The notes below the pieces were generated by a model. The model was given only the letters and a program-made list of their open reading frames with translations. It did not search any database and was not told the origin of the DNA. A stretch of DNA of 12,788 bases, taken from positions 1 through 12,788 of the forward strand of contig JAHWKS010000046.1 in the NCBI GenBank assembly GCA_019347795.1. The letters run 5' to 3'. Below are positions 6,955-12,788 of the stretch, one piece after another. Within the stretch, counting starts at the first letter, position 1. Each line of letters opens with the position of its first letter. The DNA comes from Planctomycetota bacterium. GTDB lineage: Bacteria > Planctomycetota > Planctomycetia > Pirellulales > Pirellulaceae. The translations under genes and the position numbers were made by a program.

Positions 6955-8087
6955 AGAAATTCCTGCTTGCCACATTTCGATTCCTGATTTGTTTCATCGC
7001 ATGCTACGCGCTGCCGCCGGCGTTGCAGTCGGCCGATGCGATTCGGCCGGTGACCGTGGTGCAGGTCGATGCCGCCGAAACGTGGATCGGTGAACTTTCC
7101 GCCAATCAGGGACCCACCTGGGTCATCCGCCACGCCGCCGGACTACGGAAGGTGAACCTCGCGTCGGGAGATGTTTCCGACATACCCATGACTAATCAGG
7201 GGGCGCTTCGCAATAGTACGCGGTCACGGTTTATTTCGCCGAACGGCAAGACCTTCGCGTACTCGGCTGACGGTGAAGGCGTGACGTTCGCCCACGTTGA
7301 TGATGGAGGCATTATCGCCCGTGCGGATTCAAAGGAACTGTTCGGGCATCGCGCTTGGCCGTATTCCACGTATTTGTCGGAAGACGGCACTTACTGCATT
7401 TGCCTCGATGTTTCAAACGGGGGGACGCGGCTTTCGCGCGTGGATCTTATTCCCACCGCGCGTGTCGCGGCATCCCAACAGTTGCCGCGTGTACATGACT
7501 TAATCGTCGAGGACCGGGGAATGGAGTGGGTGGTCGTGGCCCCGCCTGGCCAATTTCATCGGGGCGCTCGCTTCCTTCAACTCTTCGATCGTGATCTTCG
7601 TTTGGTAAGTAAGCAGGAACTGCATCAACCCTGGTTCGTATCCGCGATCGGTAGATACGGGCGTGACAGCGCTCCTCTGGTTCTCCTGAACGAAACTAGG
7701 CGCAACGTGTGGCAAGTGGTCGGCTACCGTGACGGGAGATGGGCGACCGTTTGTTCCGGACCTCTTCCCGCACAGCATCAGTGGCGTGGAATGGTGACCG
7801 CCACGATTTCGCCCGATTCCCGATGGCTGGTAGTGAGTCCCATGGCGGGAGCGCCGACGCTGGCGGTCTGGTCCGTTCGCGAGGGCGCCCTGAAGCGCGT
7901 GGTCCACCTGGAAGGCGGCGTACACGAACTCCCTACCGACGGCATGATCCTGCGTATCGTCTTCTCCCTGTCCGGCGAATTCTTAGCCGCCTCCGATAAG
8001 AAGAATGCATATCTGCTGAGATTTGCTGAGCTTGTCGAGGATGATTCAGGCAGCACCAGAAGACAAAGCGCGGCAACTGGACACTAG
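6951..8087 (+). CDS. Exported WD40-like beta-propeller protein
   Basis: The GTG start lies within the stop of the upstream gene (GTGA overlap), so translation is probably coupled. Residues 1-30 are a strong signal peptide (MKKFLLATFRFLICFIACYA...SADA). The remaining roughly 350 residues show blade-like repeats. Examples are RFISPNGKTFAYSADGEGV (93-111), STYLSEDGTYCICLDV (139-154) and ATISPDSRWLVVSPMAG...LAVWSV (284-309), then RIVFSLSGEFLAASDKKNAYL (335-355). 'S-P-D/N-G-x-W/F' turns before hydrophobic strands are typical of WD40/YVTN-type propellers. No catalytic residues are visible, so a scaffold or binding role outside the cytoplasm is likely. It is the last gene of the operon by spacing. 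The fold is probable and the function unknown. Confidence 0.65.
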   Translation: MKKFLLATFRFLICFIACYALPPALQSADAIRPVTVVQVDAAETWIGELSANQGPTWVIRHAAGLRKVNLASGDVSDIPMTNQGALRNSTRSRFISPNGKTFAYSADGEGVTFAHVDDGGIIARADSKELFGHRAWPYSTYLSEDGTYCICLDVSNGGTRLSRVDLIPTARVAASQQLPRVHDLIVEDRGMEWVVVAPPGQFHRGARFLQLFDRDLRLVSKQELHQPWFVSAIGRYGRDSAPLVLLNETRRNVWQVVGYRDGRWATVCSGPLPAQHQWRGMVTATISPDSRWLVVSPMAGAPTLAVWSVREGALKRVVHLEGGVHELPTDGMILRIVFSLSGEFLAASDKKNAYLLRFAELVEDDSGSTRRQSAATGH

Positions 8088-8124
8088 CGCAATTGCGGCT
8101 GATTCACTCCGCCCTTTGGCGCCA

Positions 8125-8160
8125 GCCAACTCAACCACCTCGCTGCGACCCTCAGTTGGC
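8125..8160 (+). terminator. Weak inverted repeat after the operon, possible transcript end
   Basis: GCCAACT (8125-8131) is repeated in inverted orientation as AGTTGGC (8154-8160), with 22 bases between. It starts 37 bases after the stop of the beta-propeller gene. The long loop and missing T-run make it a poor intrinsic terminator. It is listed because it is the only structure seen at this operon end. Confidence 0.25.
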
Positions 8161-8183
8161 GCAGCAAGGTCTTGAAGGTTGAG

Positions 8184-8522
8184 ATGCCTTTATCGACGCC
8201 GCTAAGTCGTGTTCAAAACGGGAACTCTTGTTGCGTTAGTGGTTGCCCCGGCTTGGCAAGCGCGGGCGCGACGCGGTCTCTTGGCCTGTCGAGAGATGCC
8301 GGTCCGCTCAACTACTCTTTTACTGTTTTAGGTCTTTTCGTGACACGGCGCTCACTCCGTGACGGCGAAAGCGTGGTTCTAGACGGGGAAGTCGGCGTAG
8401 TCGTGTCGCCTGCCGAAGGCAGAACGCTGCAGATTCGCACAGAATCGAGAATCATCATCTCGTCGTCGCTCGACGACAAAGACTTCCAATCGGAAATCTC
8501 CATAGAGCGGAAGCCTTCCTGA
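8184..8522 (+). CDS. Small hypothetical protein, doubtful
   Basis: This is a possible 112-residue product. ATG 8184 follows GAAGG with 5-base spacing; a TTG at 8172 is an alternative. The first 45 residues (MPLSTPLSRVQNGNS...) have little protein character and no signal peptide. The second half (LNYSFTVLGLFVTRRSLRDGESVVLDGEVGVVV... to the end) reads like a beta-rich domain with alternating hydrophobic residues. I do not recognise it. It may be a real small gene, the 3' remnant of a larger one, or a chance frame. It lies about 96 bases after the operon, on the same strand. Confidence 0.35.
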   Translation: MPLSTPLSRVQNGNSCCVSGCPGLASAGATRSLGLSRDAGPLNYSFTVLGLFVTRRSLRDGESVVLDGEVGVVVSPAEGRTLQIRTESRIIISSSLDDKDFQSEISIERKPS

Positions 8523-8937
8523 GGCCGAGCCTGTAACACCACGCCTCACACGTGGTCCCGCCAGTCGGCGAAATTTTCTGCCACGAAACCCGTTTGACTC
8601 TATGGACTTGCGGCCGACGAACTGACATTCTTAAGAGAATTCATGTCCGCGGCAGGGCGTCTCCACGACTACTAAGATAGGGGAAGTGCAGCCCGCAAGT
8701 CGGGTCTCGTCGTGCACTTCTCCAATGCGGCCTCGTGTTGATGTGGGCCGCAATCCGGCCGCTTCCGTGATCGCCTTAACCGAGAAGAGGCACTGCGTGC
8801 CTCATCGCGAGCTGGCTGGGACGCCCGCCTTCGGCTGCAGTTGCGGCGACGGCGTTCTTCGTGTTGCGTGCGTTCGTGGCGGATCCCAGAACGCATGCTT
8901 TTTTGTCCTTTCCATTGCCAAGGGCAGGAGACAGGAG
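8523..8937. other. Non-coding gap with two hairpin regions
   Basis: No gene is supported here. A small hairpin, ACCACG/CGTGGT (8538-8543 and 8551-8556), follows the doubtful ORF. Directly after it is a 4-bp stem, CGCC/GGCG (8559-8570), running into AAATTTTCT, which is a weak terminator candidate. A longer structured element is at 8680-8723. In-frame codons upstream of the next gene go back to 8686, but their translation is low-complexity and Cys/Arg-rich without domain character, so I treat them as leader. Confidence 0.5.
8680..8723 (+). repeat. Long nested hairpin in the leader of the wHTH gene
   Basis: GGGGAAGTGCA (8680-8690) pairs with TGCACTTCTCC (8713-8723) over 11 pairs, with one G-U pair in RNA. 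Inside it a second stem, CCCG (8692-8695) with CGGG (8701-8704), closes a 5-base loop. It lies about 215 bases before ATG 8938. No T-run follows. It could be an operator palindrome, a leader RNA structure, or a small repeat. Confidence 0.5.
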
Positions 8938-9633
8938 ATGAACCACTCGTTTCGTTTTGATGAACCAGCGTCCATTCCAACTCCGATGCTGCGCCGCGTC
9001 CTGCCGGCCATGGTGCAGCTCTGGCGCCGTTACGCTTGCGCTCAGGCCGCGCAGCGCGATGCGTGGGAGTTTGCGCTGCCTGGAACTTCTCTCACGGGCA
9101 TGGGACTCGGCCCAGAAGAAGTCCGGTGGTTGGTTCGCGCTGAATATGTCCTACTTCGTCCGTCGAGGACGTGTCCCCGAGCCGCGACTGCACAGAGGCT
9201 GTCGGCTTGGAGTTCCCTTGAGGAAGTGGAGGTTGTGATCGGCGAATCGGGAGCGGCTCTGGTCGAAAGCATCCTCAATGCGTGCGAATTGGACGTTATA
9301 CCTGGGAAGCACGACGAGAAGTACGCGTCCAAGCCCCGCTGGGACGCGGAGCGACGGGAGCTGTGGTTCGACGGCGTTCTCGTGAAGCGATTTAGAAAGC
9401 CTGGCCCCAATCAAGAACTCATCCTCGCTGCGTTTGAGCGGCAAGGGTGGCGCAAACGCATCGACGACCCACTTCCGCACGACGAAGACATTTCGCCGGT
9501 CGATCGGCTGCACGACGCCGCGAAGCGTCTGACGGCAAGCCTCGCCGTACCCCTTCTCAAATTTGGCGGGGACGGAAAGGGGACTGGCGTGTGCTGGAGG
9601 AGTTTGGCCCCCCCTCCGCAGGACGAATTGTGA
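8938..9633 (+). CDS. Planctomycete-type hypothetical protein with C-terminal wHTH-like domain
   Basis: ATG 8938 has AGGAG with 7-base spacing (8926-8930), so the shorter 231-residue product is preferred over an open frame reaching 8686. Residues 56-72 (GLGPEEVRWLVRAEYVL) resemble the conserved middle segment of a protein family that I recall as widespread in planctomycete genomes. Residues 133-222 are the typical C-terminal block: PRWDAERRELWFDGVLVKRF, PGPNQELILAAFERQGW, IDDPLP, RLHDAAKRLTASL and KFGGDGKGTGVCW. The strand-helix-helix-wing order suggests a winged-helix fold, as in response-regulator output domains, but without a receiver domain. DNA binding is inferred, not shown. It stands alone, convergent with the M32 peptidase gene, and has no clear functional link to the upstream operon. 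Confidence 0.7.
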   Translation: MNHSFRFDEPASIPTPMLRRVLPAMVQLWRRYACAQAAQRDAWEFALPGTSLTGMGLGPEEVRWLVRAEYVLLRPSRTCPRAATAQRLSAWSSLEEVEVVIGESGAALVESILNACELDVIPGKHDEKYASKPRWDAERRELWFDGVLVKRFRKPGPNQELILAAFERQGWRKRIDDPLPHDEDISPVDRLHDAAKRLTASLAVPLLKFGGDGKGTGVCWRSLAPPPQDEL

Positions 9634-9720
9634 GAATTTTTTATGAATCGCCTCCAAGCGACCCTAGCCTAAAGGGCCGGCGTTTTATGGCGACTTGGCA
9701 ATCAGCCCGGCACGCGGTCG

Positions 9721-11241
9721 CTACGCCAATTCGTAGAGCGGCGTCAGTTTGTCGCGGAGGTAGTCGGTCAGCGGTTTGTGGTCGAGGGGCTTGCCGGTGA
9801 TGCGCTCAACAAGCTCGCCGGCGGCGTACCGTTGGCCGTGAGCGTGGATCTTGTCGCGGAGCCATTCTCGCAAGAGGAGGAACTCCCCGCGGGCGAATTT
9901 TTTCTCCAATCCGCCGAGATCCGCGTCGGCCTGGCGGAAGAGCTGTGCGGCGTAGAGATTGCCGAGCGAATAGGTGGGAAAATAGCCCATTAGGCCGGCG
10001 CTCCAGTGGACATCCTGGAGGACGCCGTCGGCGTCGTGCGGCGGCTCGATGCCAAGGTACTGCCGGTACTTGTCGCTCCAGGCGCCGGGGAGGTCGCTCA
10101 CCGAGAGGTTGTCGTCCAGAAGGTCCTGCTCCAGCTCGAAGCGGATGATGATGTGCAGGTTGTAGGTCGCCTCATCCGCCTCCACGCGGATCAGCGACGG
10201 CCGCACGTCGTTCACCGCGAAGTAGAACTGGTCCAGCGGGACGCCGTCCAGCGCGTCGGGAAAGGCCTGCTTGGCGGCCGGGAACAGGAACTCCCAAAAC
10301 ACGCGGCTGCGGCCGACCATGTTCTCCCACATCCGCGACTGCGACTCATGGATGCCCAGCGAGACGTAACGCCCCGGCGGCAGGCCGAACTGCTCGGAGG
10401 GCAGCCCCTGGTCGTAGACGCCATGTCCCGCCTCGTGCAGGATGCTGAAGAAGCCCGAGGGGAAGAAGCGCTCGTCGTACCGGGTGGTGATCCGCGTGTC
10501 GTGCGGGCCGAGACTGGTGCAGAAGGGATGGTGCGTCACGTCCAGCCGGCCGCGAGGGAACTCGAAGCCGATCCGCGCCGCCGCCTCTTTCCCCAGCGCC
10601 TCTTGCGCGGCGACGGGGTAGATGCGCTCCAGGATCGACACCGGCGCGGTGCGGCCGCTGTCGGCGATGGCCTGCACCAGCGGCGCCAAGTCGTCGCGCA
10701 GGGCGGCCAGCACGCGGCGGATAGTCGCGGTCTTCTCATCCGGCTCGTAGAAGTCGAGGAGCGCGTCATAGCGGCAGTCCTCGTAGCCGAGCGCGTCCGC
10801 CTCCTGCCGTTTGAGCGACACGGTCTGCGTGAGGATCGGCGCGAAGGCGGCAAAGTCGTTGTTCTTGCGCGCCAGGACCCACACCTGCTGACCCCGCACG
10901 CTGAGACGGGTCAGCTCCTTGACCAGCGATTCGGGGAGCTTCGTCTTTTTCTCGTACTCTCGGCGCATCTGGCGGATGGTGCAGCCGGCCTCGCTGTGCG
11001 GGTCGGCCGCCAGCGGAGATTCCGCCAACTCCGCCAGCCAATCCCCGAGTCGCGGATCGGTATGCCGCTGATGGATCAGCCCCGCCAGGTAGGCGACCTG
11101 CTCCGCGCGATACTCGCCGGCCTCGGGCGGCAGGTAGGTTCGTTCATCCCATTCCAGGAGTTGCTGCGCCGACTCGAGAATCGCCGTCTCTCGAGCGTGG
11201 GCGCAGATCTTGTCTAACATGGCCTGATGCGGATCCGTCAT
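9721..11241 (-). CDS. Carboxypeptidase Taq (M32 family metallopeptidase)
   Basis: The 506-residue product has the usual length for M32 enzymes and carries the whole family signature. DTRIT at 248-252 is the DxRxT motif. HEAGH at 269-273 is the HExxH zinc site, with Glu270 as catalytic base. IHESQSR at 297-303 supplies the third zinc ligand, Glu299, and GYFPTYSLGN is at 419-428. These zinc-dependent enzymes remove C-terminal residues from peptides in the cytoplasm; no signal peptide is seen. The start (MTDPHQAMLDKIC...) has a purine-rich AGGAAAAGG just upstream. The gene is 19 bases downstream of the alpha/beta hydrolase gene on the same strand, so the two probably share a transcript. Codon use is strongly GC-biased. 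The call is firm. Confidence 0.96.
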   Translation of the reverse strand: MTDPHQAMLDKICAHARETAILESAQQLLEWDERTYLPPEAGEYRAEQVAYLAGLIHQRHTDPRLGDWLAELAESPLAADPHSEAGCTIRQMRREYEKKTKLPESLVKELTRLSVRGQQVWVLARKNNDFAAFAPILTQTVSLKRQEADALGYEDCRYDALLDFYEPDEKTATIRRVLAALRDDLAPLVQAIADSGRTAPVSILERIYPVAAQEALGKEAAARIGFEFPRGRLDVTHHPFCTSLGPHDTRITTRYDERFFPSGFFSILHEAGHGVYDQGLPSEQFGLPPGRYVSLGIHESQSRMWENMVGRSRVFWEFLFPAAKQAFPDALDGVPLDQFYFAVNDVRPSLIRVEADEATYNLHIIIRFELEQDLLDDNLSVSDLPGAWSDKYRQYLGIEPPHDADGVLQDVHWSAGLMGYFPTYSLGNLYAAQLFRQADADLGGLEKKFARGEFLLLREWLRDKIHAHGQRYAAGELVERITGKPLDHKPLTDYLRDKLTPLYELA

Positions 11242-11260
11242 GCCTTTTCCTGAATGCTGG

Positions 11261-12193
11261 TTACTGCGGCGCCGGGCGACCTTGGCGGATCGCGGCGGCG
11301 ACTTGCTCGAAAGCGATCTTAGCTTGGTTGAAGATATCGGTGCGGCGAAGAAAGCCGTGAACGAGGCCGTCGTAGCGAACCAGTTGCGTGGGAACGCCGG
11401 CCGCGGAGAGACGCTTCGCGTACGCTTCGCCTTCGTCGCGGAGCGGATCGTAAAAGGCAGTCATCACCAGCGCCGGCGGCAGGTTGCTCAGGTCGGCGGC
11501 GCGAAGCGGCGAGGCGTACGGCTGCTCGCCGTCGGCGGGCGAGCTCAGGTATTCACGCCAGAACCACTCCATCGTGTCGCGCGTGAGATAATAGCCTTCG
11601 GCGTTCTCGCGGTAGGATGCGGTGTCGAAGTTGGAATCGGTGATCGGGTAGATCAGCACCTGCATGGCCGGCTTCGGACTGCCGCGATCGCGAATCATCA
11701 AACACGCCGCCGCCGCGAGATTGCCGCCGGCGCTGTCTCCGGCGACGGCGAGCTTGCCCGCGTCGATTCCCAACTCCTCCGCGTGGGCGCCGGCCCAGCA
11801 CGTCGCGGCATAGGCGTCTTCGGCGGCCGCGGGAAACTTGTGCTCGGGCGCGAGACGATAATCGACCGAGACGACCACCGCGCCGGCCTCTTTCGCCAAG
11901 TCGCGGCAGAGCTTGTCATGCGTGTTGATGCTCCCCAGCACCCAACCGCCGCCGTGAAAGTAAACCACGCCGGGCGCCGGCCTGTCGCTCGTGTCCCGAT
12001 AGATGCGGATCGGGATCTCGCCGCCCATACCCGGAATGCGACGGTCCTCGATCGAAGCGATTTCCGGCGGGACGCCCAGCGCCATCACCGACGCCTCCAT
12101 GTGCCGCCGCGCCTCATCCAGCGGCAACGCGTGCGGCGGAGGCGCGCCGGCAAGCTGATGGAGGAATGCTTGAACTTGCGGATCGAGCGGCAT
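11261..12193 (-). CDS. Alpha/beta hydrolase, hormone-sensitive-lipase (HSL) family esterase
   Basis: The 310-residue product matches the bacterial HSL (family IV) esterases in length and motifs. The oxyanion-hole HGGG is at 80-83, followed by DYRLAPEHKFPAA at 111-123. The nucleophile elbow GDSAGG is at 152-157 with Ser154. Asp249 lies in the conserved YDPLRDEG stretch and His279 in HGF, completing the triad. An N-terminal cap helix region (1-40) is present. There is no signal peptide, so a cytoplasmic carboxylesterase acting on short acyl esters is expected; the true substrate cannot be read from sequence. No clear Shine-Dalgarno sequence precedes the ATG. It is first in an apparent two-gene unit with the M32 peptidase. 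Confidence 0.95.
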   Translation of the reverse strand: MPLDPQVQAFLHQLAGAPPPHALPLDEARRHMEASVMALGVPPEIASIEDRRIPGMGGEIPIRIYRDTSDRPAPGVVYFHGGGWVLGSINTHDKLCRDLAKEAGAVVVSVDYRLAPEHKFPAAAEDAYAATCWAGAHAEELGIDAGKLAVAGDSAGGNLAAAACLMIRDRGSPKPAMQVLIYPITDSNFDTASYRENAEGYYLTRDTMEWFWREYLSSPADGEQPYASPLRAADLSNLPPALVMTAFYDPLRDEGEAYAKRLSAAGVPTQLVRYDGLVHGFLRRTDIFNQAKIAFEQVAAAIRQGRPAPQ

Positions 12194-12212
12194 GAATCAA
12201 CGTGGGGGGAAG

Positions 12213-12254
12213 GCCGTGACTTGGAACGGACGTGTCCATGAGGACCTTCACGGC
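12213..12254. repeat. Inverted repeat upstream of the hydrolase gene
   Basis: GCCGTGA (12213-12219) and TCACGGC (12248-12254) form a 7-bp perfect inverted repeat with a 28-base interior that contains a smaller GGA/TCC palindrome. It starts 20 bases upstream of the hydrolase start on the minus strand. It might act as an operator or leader structure, but could be chance in GC-rich DNA. Confidence 0.3.
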
Positions 12255-12274
12255 TGAGGCTCGTTTGGCAGGAA

Positions 12275-12307
12275 TTGCTGGATTCGTTCTTCCCGAATCC
12301 GATGCAA
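12275..12307. repeat. Hairpin between the PH-domain gene and the hydrolase gene
   Basis: GGATTCG (12280-12286) pairs with CGAATCC (12294-12300) around a 7-base loop. The outer TTGC (12275-12278) can pair with GCAA (12304-12307) past a small internal loop. It lies downstream of the PH-domain gene on the minus strand, where a terminator would be expected, but no T-run follows on that strand. Confidence 0.4.
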
Positions 12308-12362
12308 CAGGTTCTCAAATGTTCCTTCCACCGCGCCGGTGAATACTAAGACGCCTATGCAG

Positions 12363-12788
12363 TCAATGCTCTTCGCTGCGGAATTGCACCTGCAGGGCGC
12401 CGAGCATCTTGGTGATCTGCTCTTCCTTGCGGCTGATGAACAGCACGTTTTCCAGCACGATGGCGCGGCGCTCGCTGCTGGGCTGCAGGATCAGCCGCCC
12501 GGAGCGGAGCAGGAAGTACTCGAAGACGTCGTTGATCTCCTTGTCGATCCGCAGGTTGGGCGCCGAGAACCGCTTGAGGTCGCTCAAGATGCCGTGGTGG
12601 TGCAGCAGTTCGTTCGGACGGACTTCCCAGTAATCGAAGCGGACGGTGATCATCACCACGAGAAACAGGACCGCAAACAGCCCGGAGACAATCCAGTAGA
12701 AGGTGGCGTTCGCCACGGGCCGCACGCCGCCGAAAAACTGCCCCAGTGCGGGCAGCACGTCCGGCTTGAGGATGAAAAGCACGGCGCC
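12363..12788 (-). CDS. Bacterial PH-domain membrane protein (5' end outside window)
   Basis: The frame is open to the right edge, so the N-terminus is missing; a GTG near the edge (complement of 12780-12782) is probably internal. The visible 141 codons hold a membrane helix, ATFYWIVSGLFAVLFLVVMITV. A beta-rich domain follows, starting RFDYWEVRPNELLHHHGIL and continuing through SAPNLRIDKEINDVFEYFLLRSGRLILQ to a final helix (EEQITKMLGALQVQF). This strand order with a closing helix fits bacterial PH (bPH2, YdbS-like) domains, which usually sit on the cytoplasmic face next to membrane helices. The function of this family is generally unknown. It is followed by a 169-base gap before the hydrolase gene. 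Confidence 0.7.
   Translation of the reverse strand, partial: GAVLFILKPDVLPALGQFFGGVRPVANATFYWIVSGLFAVLFLVVMITVRFDYWEVRPNELLHHHGILSDLKRFSAPNLRIDKEINDVFEYFLLRSGRLILQPSSERRAIVLENVLFISRKEEQITKMLGALQVQFRSEEH

Noticed and set aside
8686..8937. N-terminal extension of the wHTH-like protein to 8686
   Set aside because: The extension translates to a low-complexity Cys/Arg-rich stretch over a strong hairpin, whereas ATG 8938 has AGGAG at 7 bases.
9634..9720. Bidirectional terminator between the convergent wHTH and M32 genes
   Set aside because: Only 4-5 bp arms could be found (for example CCAAG/CTTGG), with no stable stem next to a T-run; TTTTTT near 9636 is not preceded by a hairpin.
10006..11217. 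A 403-codon plus-strand frame within the M32 peptidase gene
   Set aside because: The opposite strand carries all M32 motifs; this frame is a Val/Arg-rich antisense shadow typical of GC-rich genes.
11240..12241. A 333-codon plus-strand frame over the hydrolase gene
   Set aside because: The minus strand has HGGG, GDSAGG, Asp and His triad positions in order; the plus-strand translation is Arg-rich without recognisable domains.
1..12788. CRISPR array, tRNA, rRNA, transposase or phage genes
   Set aside because: No regularly spaced direct repeats, cloverleaf-like sequence, rRNA-like block or recognisable transposase, integrase or phage protein was seen on either strand.

Overview
The window looks like chromosomal DNA of a planctomycete, probably near the Pirellulales. 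The grounds are recognition, not a search. There is a DUF1573 protein next to a MauE-like membrane protein, a secretin-type (STN-like) repeat domain on a LolA-like protein, and a wHTH-type C-terminal domain that I know as recurrent in planctomycete hypothetical proteins. Genes are GC-rich, signal peptides are frequent, and Shine-Dalgarno use is patchy. No rRNA, tRNA, CRISPR array, transposase or phage gene is visible.

Left edge (1-1499): the 3' part of a large plus-strand gene encoding a helical-repeat protein with a YfaP/DUF2135-like beta domain. A gene-poor stretch of about 880 bases follows (1500-2381). It carries a REP/REPIN-like pair of palindromic repeats, several small hairpins and perhaps the remains of a minus-strand gene.

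Centre (2382-8087): six plus-strand genes that are tightly spaced or overlapping, apart from one gap of about 140 bases, and probably form one operon. Nearly all products have an N-terminal membrane or signal segment. In order: (1) a MauE/DoxX-like membrane protein fused to a thioredoxin-like domain with a CPAC motif; (2) a membrane-anchored DUF1573 protein; (3) a LolA-like exported protein; (4) a 120-residue secreted protein with 10 cysteines in its predicted mature part; (5) an exported protein with a LolA-like N-terminal part and an STN/secretin-like C-terminal part; (6) an exported WD40-like beta-propeller. The inferred picture is a periplasmic module in which the MauE-thioredoxin protein supplies thiol-disulfide exchange for a small Cys-rich partner. 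A small, poorly supported ORF (8184-8522) and a planctomycete-type wHTH protein (8938-9633) follow. The centre looks less GC-biased at third codon positions than both flanks, as if it were an accessory block.

Right side (9721-12788), all on the minus strand: an M32 carboxypeptidase (Taq family) with its full set of motifs, an HSL-family alpha/beta hydrolase 19 bases upstream that is probably co-transcribed with it, and the 3' part of a PH-domain membrane protein running off the right edge.
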